DNA from: Anabaena sp. UHCC 0204 | GTDB lineage: Bacteria > Cyanobacteriota > Cyanobacteriia > Cyanobacteriales > Nostocaceae | Reading direction: 5' to 3' | Assembly: GCF_009711975.1 (NCBI RefSeq) | Contig: NZ_VIKW01000004.1 | Coordinates: 210,201-257,919 of the forward strand | Length of the DNA stretch: 47,719 nt | Shown: positions 34,601 through 42,259 of the stretch, in pieces | How the letters are laid out: each line of letters begins with the position of its first letter | How positions within the stretch are numbered: position 1 is the stretch's first letter | Notes under the pieces: generated by a model | Databases searched by the model: none | Seen by the model: only the letters and a program-made list of their open reading frames with translations | Told to the model about the DNA's origin: nothing | Position numbers and translations under genes: made by a program

Positions 34601-35469
34601 AAAGAGTTGGTTGCAGCCAATTTTCTACCGTAGCAAATAACAATAAACCCTGTTAAATACATAAATAAACTGTAAACCGCAGCCGGGATAGCCATCTCAG
34701 GATTTTTGAGTAGTCCGGCGGTAATAGCGATCGCTAGTGATCCACTTTGAAGACCAACTTCAATTGTAATGCAGATTTGTTGAGCAGGATTAAGTTTCAA
34801 TAGCTTACTAATACAAAACCCTGTAAACATGGAGATAGTATTCAACAAGACAACGCCAACTCCCACTTGCTGAATTAAGTCGGGGATACGCTGCCATTCA
34901 CGAATAGTTAGCAATAAAATAATTATAGCTAGTAATGCACCGGCGAGACGGTTAGTCACTTTTTCTAAAGATAAAGCAAATTCTGGAAAAATCTGCCGTA
35001 AACCCATTCCTAAGCCGATAGGAAAAAGCGTCATTAGAAAAATTTGCAGTATTGTTTTTCCGATGGGTATGGCGATCGCCCCACTTGTGCCGATAAAGTG
35101 CTGATATGCGAGGTTTCCTAACAATGGAATTGTCAATACTGTAATCACGCTGCTAAAAGCTGTCAAAGTTACTGAAAGTGCAACATCACCCTTAGCCAAA
35201 AATGTAATTATATTCGAGGATGCCCCACCTGGACACAGTGCGATGATCATTAACCCCATGGCGATTTCCGGCTGCATGGGTACAACTGTAGCAACAATAA
35301 AACCAATAATAGGTAAAAAAACTAACTGACTGATTAAGCCGGCTGAGACAGCTTTAGGATACTTTTTTATCCGTTGAAAATCTTCGGGTAGAAGAGATAA
35401 TCCCATCCCTAGCATAATAATAGCTAAGGATGTGGGTAAAACAACTGCACTCAAAAAGCTTGCTTCCAT
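34597..35469 (-). CDS. Bile acid:sodium symporter family (BASS) transporter
   Basis: 290 aa from the ATG at 35469; an upstream ATG (35523) would add 18 residues not typical of the family. Nine to ten membrane helices. The unwound helix motif ALCPGGASSNIITFLAKGDVALS (about 77-99) and the second crossover motif EVGLQSGSLAIAI (about 239-251) are the two Na-binding regions of BASS/ASBT proteins. In cyanobacteria related transporters carry bicarbonate, pyruvate or other organic anions; substrate cannot be told here. A hairpin repeat lies upstream. Confidence 0.92.
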   Translation of the reverse strand: MEASFLSAVVLPTSLAIIMLGMGLSLLPEDFQRIKKYPKAVSAGLISQLVFLPIIGFIVATVVPMQPEIAMGLMIIALCPGGASSNIITFLAKGDVALSVTLTAFSSVITVLTIPLLGNLAYQHFIGTSGAIAIPIGKTILQIFLMTLFPIGLGMGLRQIFPEFALSLEKVTNRLAGALLAIIILLLTIREWQRIPDLIQQVGVGVVLLNTISMFTGFCISKLLKLNPAQQICITIEVGLQSGSLAIAITAGLLKNPEMAIPAAVYSLFMYLTGFIVICYGRKLAATNSL

Positions 35470-35599
35470 ATTTGTATGAACTACACAATGAGTTGAAAAT
35501 ATAAGCAGTATTCTACAACCCATTCACTTACAGCACAATAGCAAATTAACGCTTTCTACCTGTTTAGAGGATATTTGAAAAGTTTTAGGCGAATATAAT

Positions 35600-35645
35600 T
35601 AACCCACGTATCCCTTACGGGACCGAAGGAATAGGTGGGTTTTGT
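35600..35645. terminator. Hairpin upstream of the symporter gene
   Basis: aacccac ... gtgggtt (about 35602-35641) enclosing a cgtatcccttacgggacc insertion, followed by ttt on the plus strand. It could be the end of the CHAT-CHASE2 cluster transcript; it also resembles a dispersed repeat. Confidence 0.45.
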
Positions 35646-35694
35646 CTGTGTAGCTGCGACTTCTAGTCGCCAGGGTGAGTATGAAATAATTAAT

Positions 35695-35810
35695 TAAGTA
35701 GGTGAACAGAAAAAATTAAAGGTATGTGAAGAAAAGTAAAATCGCTCAAAACTCTCTTCCTGTTCCCTGTTCCCTTGCACCAACGACAATTTTTAACGCC
35801 CACCTACTTA
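35695..35810 (+). mobile_element. Dispersed MITE-like element, copy C (uninterrupted reference copy)
   Basis: 116 bp between inverted ends taagtaggtg (35695-35704) and cacctactta (35801-35810). The terminal tta is also the stop codon of the TPR gene (minus strand). Confidence 0.8.
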
Positions 35811-37514
35811 CTGTGGAGTTGGTGGTTGTAATTTCTCCATCACAATATCTTGATTTACTAAGGCTTGGGGATGATTGGGATTGAGTTCTAAAGCTTTTTT
35901 CAAGGCTTCACTAGCCTCTGGATATCTGGCCAAAAATCTCAATGCTATGCCTTTTCCTGCCCAGAAATTAGGGTTTTTAGCTTCAATACTGATTGCTCTT
36001 TCATAAGTATTTGCTGCTTCTTGATAACGTTTTAAAGCCATTAATCCTAAAGCTTTGTTATACCAAGCTATTGAAGATTGAGGATTAAAAGCGATCGCAT
36101 TATCAGCCGCAGTAATCGCTTCTTGATAACGTTTTAGACGTAATAATGTGGCACTTTGATTTACCCAAATCTCCGCTAACATGGTTCTATCGCCGATATA
36201 ACCATCTCCTTTCAGAGCGCGATTGTATGCAGCTAGGGCTTCTTCTACTTGTCCCAAAGAGGTAAAAATTCGCCCTTGATTGTACCAAGCTTGGGAAGAA
36301 AAAGGTTCTATTTCAATTGCTCGTTGATTGGAAAGTAAAGCTTCATTATATTTGCCTTGATACCAAAGAGTGACACTTCTATTACTCCAGGCGCTGGCAT
36401 AATTGGGTTTGATAGCGATCGCTCTATTTAATGAAGCTAAAGCCTCTTCATGTTTACCCAATCCCGTCAAGGCGTTGCCATATTGATTCCAACCTAAAGC
36501 CACCCCTTCTTGTCCCCACACATTATCACTTTTTTGTAAAGCCGTTTCACAAGCCGCCGCCGCTTCTTCATGCTTACCAATCCGGTTAAAGTTAGCGCAT
36601 TGATTGGCTAGGGCAAAAGCATAACTAGGACTGAGTTTGACTGCTGTATCAAAAGCCGTTTGTGCCTGGGCATACTTGCCTAATTTTCCTAAAACTACGC
36701 CATATTCTGTCCAAATTTTGCCGTCGTTGGCATTAGTAGCTATAGCTTTATTGTAGGCATTCAAAGATTCATCATATAACCCCATAGCGTAGGTAACTTT
36801 ACCACGATTAGCCCAACCAGTGGCGGCGCTATAACTACCCCAAAATTGATTGGCTTCCAGGGCGCGATCGCAAGCTTTTAATGCTGCTTCTAAATTAGGA
36901 ACTTGATATAAAGCTAAACAACTATTTGTCCAAGCTAGGGAATAATCTGGATTTAATTTTGTCGCCCAATCAAAAGATAAACGCGCCTCTTCTGGCTTGG
37001 CAAATTTACTGAACGCCACACCCCGATAATTCCAAGCTACAGCCGGAGTCGCTCTCCCCCAATTTGCATCTATTTGTAAAGCCTTATCACAAGCAATAAT
37101 AGCTTGGGGATATTGTGCTAACTCCGTTAATGCTGAACATTTTTGTGTCCAACCTTCGGAACTTTTGGGATCTAAATTAATAACTCTTTCATAGGAAGCA
37201 ACAGCTTCTGTAAACTTATTAAATGCTAATAATACATTACCCCGTGCTAACCAAAGTTGAGGCGGACGAGCATTAATTGCCAAAGCAGTATCACAAGCTT
37301 TTAAAGCATCCTCATACTTCTTATTATTTACCGCCACTTCCCAAGCACTACATAAAGAAGCCCAGTAATCAAAATCCTTTAAATCTTGTTCTGCTTGGGC
37401 AGGTTGAGGATGATAAACAGTTAACGCCAAACTACAAAAACTAAACAGCAACAAAGAAGATAAACGAGGAATAGTTTGAAATATTATCCCTTTTTGTAAA
37501 CCTATATTTCCCAT
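35808..37514 (-). CDS. Exported TPR-repeat protein, last gene of the CHAT-CHASE2 cluster
   Basis: 568 aa from the ATG at 37514, chosen because GAGGA lies 7 bases upstream; the frame is open to a GTG at 37550 that overlaps the upstream gene by 11 bp. A signal peptide (hydrophobic about 19-32, cleavage after PAQA) is followed by 14-15 TPR units (Y/F-x-x-A-L-x-x-x-x-x-A-L-x-x-x-P patterns such as YEDALKACDTALAINARPP and YQEAANTYERAISIEAKNP). It should be a protein-binding solenoid in the periplasm or lumen. Coupling with the pentapeptide gene upstream is suggested by spacing and overlap. The stop codon is supplied by a MITE end, so the last residues (PTPQ) may differ from orthologues. Confidence 0.9.
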   Translation of the reverse strand: MGNIGLQKGIIFQTIPRLSSLLLFSFCSLALTVYHPQPAQAEQDLKDFDYWASLCSAWEVAVNNKKYEDALKACDTALAINARPPQLWLARGNVLLAFNKFTEAVASYERVINLDPKSSEGWTQKCSALTELAQYPQAIIACDKALQIDANWGRATPAVAWNYRGVAFSKFAKPEEARLSFDWATKLNPDYSLAWTNSCLALYQVPNLEAALKACDRALEANQFWGSYSAATGWANRGKVTYAMGLYDESLNAYNKAIATNANDGKIWTEYGVVLGKLGKYAQAQTAFDTAVKLSPSYAFALANQCANFNRIGKHEEAAAACETALQKSDNVWGQEGVALGWNQYGNALTGLGKHEEALASLNRAIAIKPNYASAWSNRSVTLWYQGKYNEALLSNQRAIEIEPFSSQAWYNQGRIFTSLGQVEEALAAYNRALKGDGYIGDRTMLAEIWVNQSATLLRLKRYQEAITAADNAIAFNPQSSIAWYNKALGLMALKRYQEAANTYERAISIEAKNPNFWAGKGIALRFLARYPEASEALKKALELNPNHPQALVNQDIVMEKLQPPTPQ

Positions 37515-37539
37515 TACCCATTCCTCAATATTTTTACCT

Positions 37540-38802
37540 TTATTTTTCACAACTATGTTCGCTGCCGTCGGGCATAATTGTTCTACATAGATAGGCTTCT
37601 TTGAGGTTAGCTCCTTCCATTTGAGCCGCTTTCAGATTCGCCCCCGCTAAGTTAGCTTTTGCCAAATTAGCTCCTTTTAAGTTAGCTCCCTGTAAGTTAG
37701 CACCTTTGAGATCACTACTATACAAGTTAGATTCTTGTAAATTAGTTTTACTTAGATTTGCACCATATAGTTTAGCATTACTTAGTCTAGCCCGATATAA
37801 ATTCACATTACTTAAATAAGCTTCTTCCAGATTAACTTGGGACATATCCTTACTTTCACCTCCTTGATTGGTAATTTCCCAAACCAAGCGCCATTTTGGA
37901 TCAATAATCGTTCCTTCATTGATTTTTGTATCTTGGAAATTCACCTGTCTTAGATCAGTATCAGCTAGATTTGCATAACGAAAATCAGTTTCTAGAAGTT
38001 TTGCCCCTCTCAGATTAGCTCTACTTAAATCAGCATAGGTAAGTTGAGCTTTGGTTAAATTTACCTCATACAAATTCGCTCCTCGTAAGTTAACTATAAA
38101 TAAAGCAGCATTTTCTAAATTTGCCCCTGATAAATTAGCATAATCTAGGTTAATCCCCTGTAAATTTGCACCGACTAAATCTACTCCTGCTAATTCTTTA
38201 CCAGCAGTTTGATTAGCTACTTTCCAGACAAACAGCCATTTACTATCTATAACTGTTTCCTGACTAATTTTAGCTGCTCTCAAATCAGCGTGCAGAAGAT
38301 TAGCATTTTCTAAATTTGCTCCAGTTAAATCTGCACCATTTAAATTAACTCCCTCTAAATTAGCTTCTTTTAAATTAGCTTTATTGAAAACAGCATTTTC
38401 TAAATTGCCATTTTTCAAATTAGCCATGAATAAATTAGAACCTGATAGATTCGTTCCTGATAAATTAGCTTGAATTAACTTAGCTCTTAACAAATCAGAT
38501 GATTTTAAATTGGCATTACTAAGATTGGCATTTTCTAAATCAGCATTTTCTAATTTTGTATTTTCTAAAATTGCTCTTGTCGCTTTCAAATCATTAAGTT
38601 TTGCTCCTCTAAGATCACTGCCTTGTAAATTTGCTCCATTTAATTCTGCTCCTCTCAGGTTGGCATTTCGCAAATCACATTTAATACATTCTCCAGTTTT
38701 TAATAATTGTTCTAACTGCCTTCTATTGGCAGCTTCTCCAGGTAAATTTAAAATTGAAAATGTCGCTAGGAATATCAGTGGCAACCAATAAAAATGTTTC
38801 AT
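37540..38802 (-). CDS. Exported pentapeptide-repeat protein of the CHAT-CHASE2 cluster
   Basis: 420 aa. The signal peptide is MKHFYWLPLIFLATFSILNL with cleavage after GEA (about 24). The module QLEQLLKTGECIKCDLRNANL (about 29-49) then opens a long array of A(D/N)LxG/x pentapeptides, interrupted twice by short inserts containing WxxVW or WRLVWEI (about 190-210 and 310-325). The fold is a right-handed beta-helix. The two inserts read V-I-D-S-K-W-L-F-V-W-K-V and I-I-D-P-K-W-R-L-V-W-E-I, internal duplications. The N-terminal CxxC module is shared with the protein at 28697. The gene starts 43 bp after the Ig-like gene. Confidence 0.92.
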   Translation of the reverse strand: MKHFYWLPLIFLATFSILNLPGEAANRRQLEQLLKTGECIKCDLRNANLRGAELNGANLQGSDLRGAKLNDLKATRAILENTKLENADLENANLSNANLKSSDLLRAKLIQANLSGTNLSGSNLFMANLKNGNLENAVFNKANLKEANLEGVNLNGADLTGANLENANLLHADLRAAKISQETVIDSKWLFVWKVANQTAGKELAGVDLVGANLQGINLDYANLSGANLENAALFIVNLRGANLYEVNLTKAQLTYADLSRANLRGAKLLETDFRYANLADTDLRQVNFQDTKINEGTIIDPKWRLVWEITNQGGESKDMSQVNLEEAYLSNVNLYRARLSNAKLYGANLSKTNLQESNLYSSDLKGANLQGANLKGANLAKANLAGANLKAAQMEGANLKEAYLCRTIMPDGSEHSCEK

Positions 38803-38845
38803 AATTAATTTTGAGAATTTACTAACTAAATGATCAATCTATTTA

Positions 38846-41326
38846 TTAGCGAAATTGAGGTGGTAATTCCTCAGGTGGTAATATGTCATTTTCTGGAGAA
38901 TTTGGTAAATATCTTCGTGGAGGTGTTTTTGTTCCATTAGGTGCAGTTGGAGTTTTTTCAGTTTGATTACCAGCACCAGTTGGTACAGGATTCTCTGGAG
39001 ACAAAGCTCCTGGCGGAATATTAGGAATATCTGAGGATTTTTCTGAGGGTGATATTGGTGGAACAAGAGTTTCAATAACTGTAGAACGAGTAATTACTTC
39101 ACCTGCTTCATTAGTTACTTGTAAAGTAATTGTTTCTTTAATAGGATTAGCAGTATTTAACAAATAAGAAATTGCTCCCTCTGGTTGAACTACACCTGGT
39201 GAGGGAAGAAGTTCAACTTTAATATTCTTACTACCCTTGACTTTCCATGATACATTCAAGGGCATCTGTTGATTAGCAATAATTGGAATTATATAGTTGG
39301 GGCGGGCTTCTGCACCTTGAATTTTAAACTCGACTATTTGGGTAGGTATGGGTTTGATTTTAATTAAATCGGTTTTTTTAACTTCTATTTTTTCGGGTTG
39401 TCCTTTTTTGGGAATCACTGCTAATTCAAACAAGTAATTTCCGGGATTAATACCATCAGTAGGAACATTTTTACAACTGAGGACTTCTGCTTGCTGAGAA
39501 CACAATTTATTTAATGACTGCAAATCATATTTTTTTAATTGAGTTTGTATTGCTCCTTCAGGTGTTTTACCAACTAATATTACTTCTTTGATTTGTTCTG
39601 GGTTATTAATTTCCCAATTCAGTAGAATACCCTTCCTATCTAGGGCATTTTCTTGATATTCAGGTTGAGTTGATGTTAAAGAAATAATCTGAGGTTGAGG
39701 AATAGGTTCAATATTGATTTTATTAGTTTTTAGAGATTGAGATAATGTGCCTTTTCCTTGTTGGTAAGAGATGGTAATTTCAAAGTTATAGTCACCTGAT
39801 TTTCGAGCATCTGTCATCACATTTTCGCAGTTCAATACCTGCTGTTTAATCTGACAAGAATCTTGTAGTTGCGGAGGAATACCCTGTTGGAAATCGTAAA
39901 CTACAGGGGCGCTGGTGATGATTCCTTCAGGGGAAAAACCGACTATTTGAATATTTTTAATTCTATTTGCTTCGGTAATTTGCCAATTTAATCTAACTGC
40001 ATCATCATTAATTTCTTTATAAAAAGTGCTTTCTGAATACAAATGGACAATCTGCGGTAATGGCTTGGGTTTAAATAATAGCCACCAGAGGATAAAACCT
40101 GTACCTGTAATTACGCCTAAAATTATTAAAGCTAAGATGATAAAGTGCCACCAAGGACGAGATTCCCAAATTAATGCCCCCTGAAACCGATTATTAATTA
40201 ATGGTAAGTCCTGGGTATCTATAATTTCTACTATGAAGTTAAATGACCTACCATAAAAAGGTCGTCGCCACCATAACTGAGGAGGCTGTACTGTTAAATT
40301 AATGCTTGTAGATGCTCCAGGTAATAACGATATATCTTCTTTGTTTAATTGATAAGTACATATATTTTCTTGATCTGCACTTTCTACATTAATTTTTAAT
40401 TCCCTAACTGTGTTGCCTTTGTTATAAAATTGTAATTCAAATAATCCTGGTAAGTTTTGAACTTTTCCTACCTTGGTAAGCATTTGTATATCTAATTCAT
40501 AAGTCCCTTTTACCTGGATATAAAACATATCCAATAGGACTAATTTCTGCTGGTTAGGGGAAAATTCTTCGTTATCTGAATAGATCCGAATGGTAGGCGA
40601 GTAAACTCCAGCTATACTATCAGATGGGATAGTTAATTCAACCTGAATGTCTCCTTTTTCTCCAGGGTTTAATTCTAGTGTGTCGGAGGTAGGAAGTGAT
40701 CTTGATGTATAACCAGTTGGTGTATAGTTAATTTGCAGATTATCTTTAGGAAAATCAGGCCAAATTAGGTTTAAATCTGGACAACTCAGACGGAATCTAT
40801 CTACCCGTTGTGAACGATTATCAACTTTAATTATGAGGTCTAATTTATCACCTGGTTGGAGAGGAATCGGTGAGGAGGAACTGGTATATGGTTCAACGGT
40901 AAAGGTAGGATCATTCGCTGTATCAGATGATTTAACAAAAGATTTGATTAATAGTTTTCCTTGGTGCTGAATGCGTTCTTCTCGATAATGTTGTGATGCT
41001 TCTGGGGCATCTAATATAAGTATATATTCGTATAATCCAGCAATGGAATCAGATGGAATTTCAATGTCAAATATTACTTCTCCATTCTGTTCCGCATTTA
41101 AACCTAGACTTTGGCTAGGTGGGATATTTCTTAATGTGTGGCCGAAGTAGTTTTTATCTATATATTTGATGCTATCTATGCGGATATTAATCAGGGCATC
41201 TTCTCCACCTTGATTAAATACTGTTACTCTTAATTTAAATGTTTCTCCAGCTTCAGCAACGATATTTCCTGTGGGATCTATAATGTAACTTAGGGGTTTT
41301 TGGTTAGTCAAAGTGCGCTGATTCAT
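38846..41326 (-). CDS. Membrane protein with Ig-like/CARDB-type repeats on both sides of a single helix
   Basis: 826 aa, no signal peptide at the N-terminus. Residues 1-385 contain beta-rich domains of the COG1470 kind (YIIDPTGNIVAEAGETFKLRVTV; two similar blocks ending IPSDSIAGLYEYILILD at 90-106 and IPSDSIAGVYSPTIRIYSD at 233-251). A membrane helix lies at about 394-417 flanked by Trp residues (RPWWHFIILALI...WWLLFKP). Residues 418-720 hold further repeats (INDDAVRLNWQIT...IKNIQIVGFSPEG; GILLNWEINNPEQIKEVILVGKTPEG), then a Pro-rich tail. Without a signal peptide the first half is probably cytoplasmic and the second half periplasmic, but the reverse is possible. Function unknown. Confidence 0.85.
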   Translation of the reverse strand: MNQRTLTNQKPLSYIIDPTGNIVAEAGETFKLRVTVFNQGGEDALINIRIDSIKYIDKNYFGHTLRNIPPSQSLGLNAEQNGEVIFDIEIPSDSIAGLYEYILILDAPEASQHYREERIQHQGKLLIKSFVKSSDTANDPTFTVEPYTSSSSPIPLQPGDKLDLIIKVDNRSQRVDRFRLSCPDLNLIWPDFPKDNLQINYTPTGYTSRSLPTSDTLELNPGEKGDIQVELTIPSDSIAGVYSPTIRIYSDNEEFSPNQQKLVLLDMFYIQVKGTYELDIQMLTKVGKVQNLPGLFELQFYNKGNTVRELKINVESADQENICTYQLNKEDISLLPGASTSINLTVQPPQLWWRRPFYGRSFNFIVEIIDTQDLPLINNRFQGALIWESRPWWHFIILALIILGVITGTGFILWWLLFKPKPLPQIVHLYSESTFYKEINDDAVRLNWQITEANRIKNIQIVGFSPEGIITSAPVVYDFQQGIPPQLQDSCQIKQQVLNCENVMTDARKSGDYNFEITISYQQGKGTLSQSLKTNKINIEPIPQPQIISLTSTQPEYQENALDRKGILLNWEINNPEQIKEVILVGKTPEGAIQTQLKKYDLQSLNKLCSQQAEVLSCKNVPTDGINPGNYLFELAVIPKKGQPEKIEVKKTDLIKIKPIPTQIVEFKIQGAEARPNYIIPIIANQQMPLNVSWKVKGSKNIKVELLPSPGVVQPEGAISYLLNTANPIKETITLQVTNEAGEVITRSTVIETLVPPISPSEKSSDIPNIPPGALSPENPVPTGAGNQTEKTPTAPNGTKTPPRRYLPNSPENDILPPEELPPQFR

Positions 41327-41424
41327 GCGTCCACTATAATTTGTTATTTATCTGTAATTTAGTAGCATTTAAAAGGAAAAGAGGCTGGTGACAAGAATGA
41401 TTTTGAGTGGCGGTTTTTATAGCT

Positions 41425-42216
41425 TTAGGCAATAATTTTGTTAGCGATTTTTTCGATTTTTTTACTCCATGGATCTTCTGGATTTTCTACATAAAATAAA
41501 CTAGATGTATTTTTTTTGTTATTTTGTAATTGTTTGGGTATAGAAAACTGGATAATTTTTTCAGAGGTAGGTAGTATTCCAGCTACAGTTGCTTGACGAT
41601 GGAAAAATTTATGTAGTTCGGTTGTCAATTCTTCTTCATTATTAACGGCTTGATTCATAATTAGCATTTTTTTAGGAATACTTAATTTTTCGGCAATTTC
41701 TAATGACATAGTTGTTTCTTGGAGGTCTTGGATATCTGGACGCAAGACGATGACGATGGTGTTAGAAATGCTAATAGGTAATAGAGTTTGTTCTCTAATT
41801 CCGGCTGGACAGTCAACTAATAAATAGTCAATGTTTAAGTTTTCAATTACAGTGTTGAATCCATCATAAATATATTTAGGATATTGATTATCTAATTCCA
41901 AATTGAGACTTTGAGCAATATCTCCCATTTTAGGACTAGCAGGAATCAGGTCAATGTTAAAACTTTGATTTTCCATCTGGAAATCAAATTTGTATGCAGC
42001 TTTGCTAATGGAACATTCTTTTTTCAGATAGTGATTGAGGTAATCCAGGCGTTCTTGTCCTGGGAATAAATAATGCAATCCTGGAGATGAAAGATTAGTT
42101 TCGATAATTCCGACTTTGTATTTTGTTTTTCTAGCGATCGCTGCTGCTAGATTAGCCACAATAGTTGATTTACCTGTACCATCTCGGAAGGAGTAAAAAG
42201 ATATAATCTTCGGCAT
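41425..42216 (-). CDS. ParA/MinD-family P-loop ATPase with a modified Walker A motif
   Basis: 263 aa. The phosphate loop reads S-F-R11-D12-G13-T14-G15-K16-S17-T18; in MinD/ParA the motif is KGGxGK(T/S), so the signature Lys is replaced by Arg and the next Gly by Asp, while the catalytic Lys16 is retained. The Walker B-like segment is YLLVDCPAGI (about 131-140). The family forms ATP-dependent dimers on membranes or DNA. A cyanobacterial subfamily with SFRxGTGKS is, to my recollection, common, so R11 may be characteristic. The C-terminus (about 235-263) is helical and could bind membrane. The gene is third in the cluster, 43 bp after the CHASE2 gene. Confidence 0.9.
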   Translation of the reverse strand: MPKIISFYSFRDGTGKSTIVANLAAAIARKTKYKVGIIETNLSSPGLHYLFPGQERLDYLNHYLKKECSISKAAYKFDFQMENQSFNIDLIPASPKMGDIAQSLNLELDNQYPKYIYDGFNTVIENLNIDYLLVDCPAGIREQTLLPISISNTIVIVLRPDIQDLQETTMSLEIAEKLSIPKKMLIMNQAVNNEEELTTELHKFFHRQATVAGILPTSEKIIQFSIPKQLQNNKKNTSSLFYVENPEDPWSKKIEKIANKIIA

Positions 42217-42259
42217 ATATTTTCGTTAATGAGAGTTGTGATTATTCAACCGTATTATA

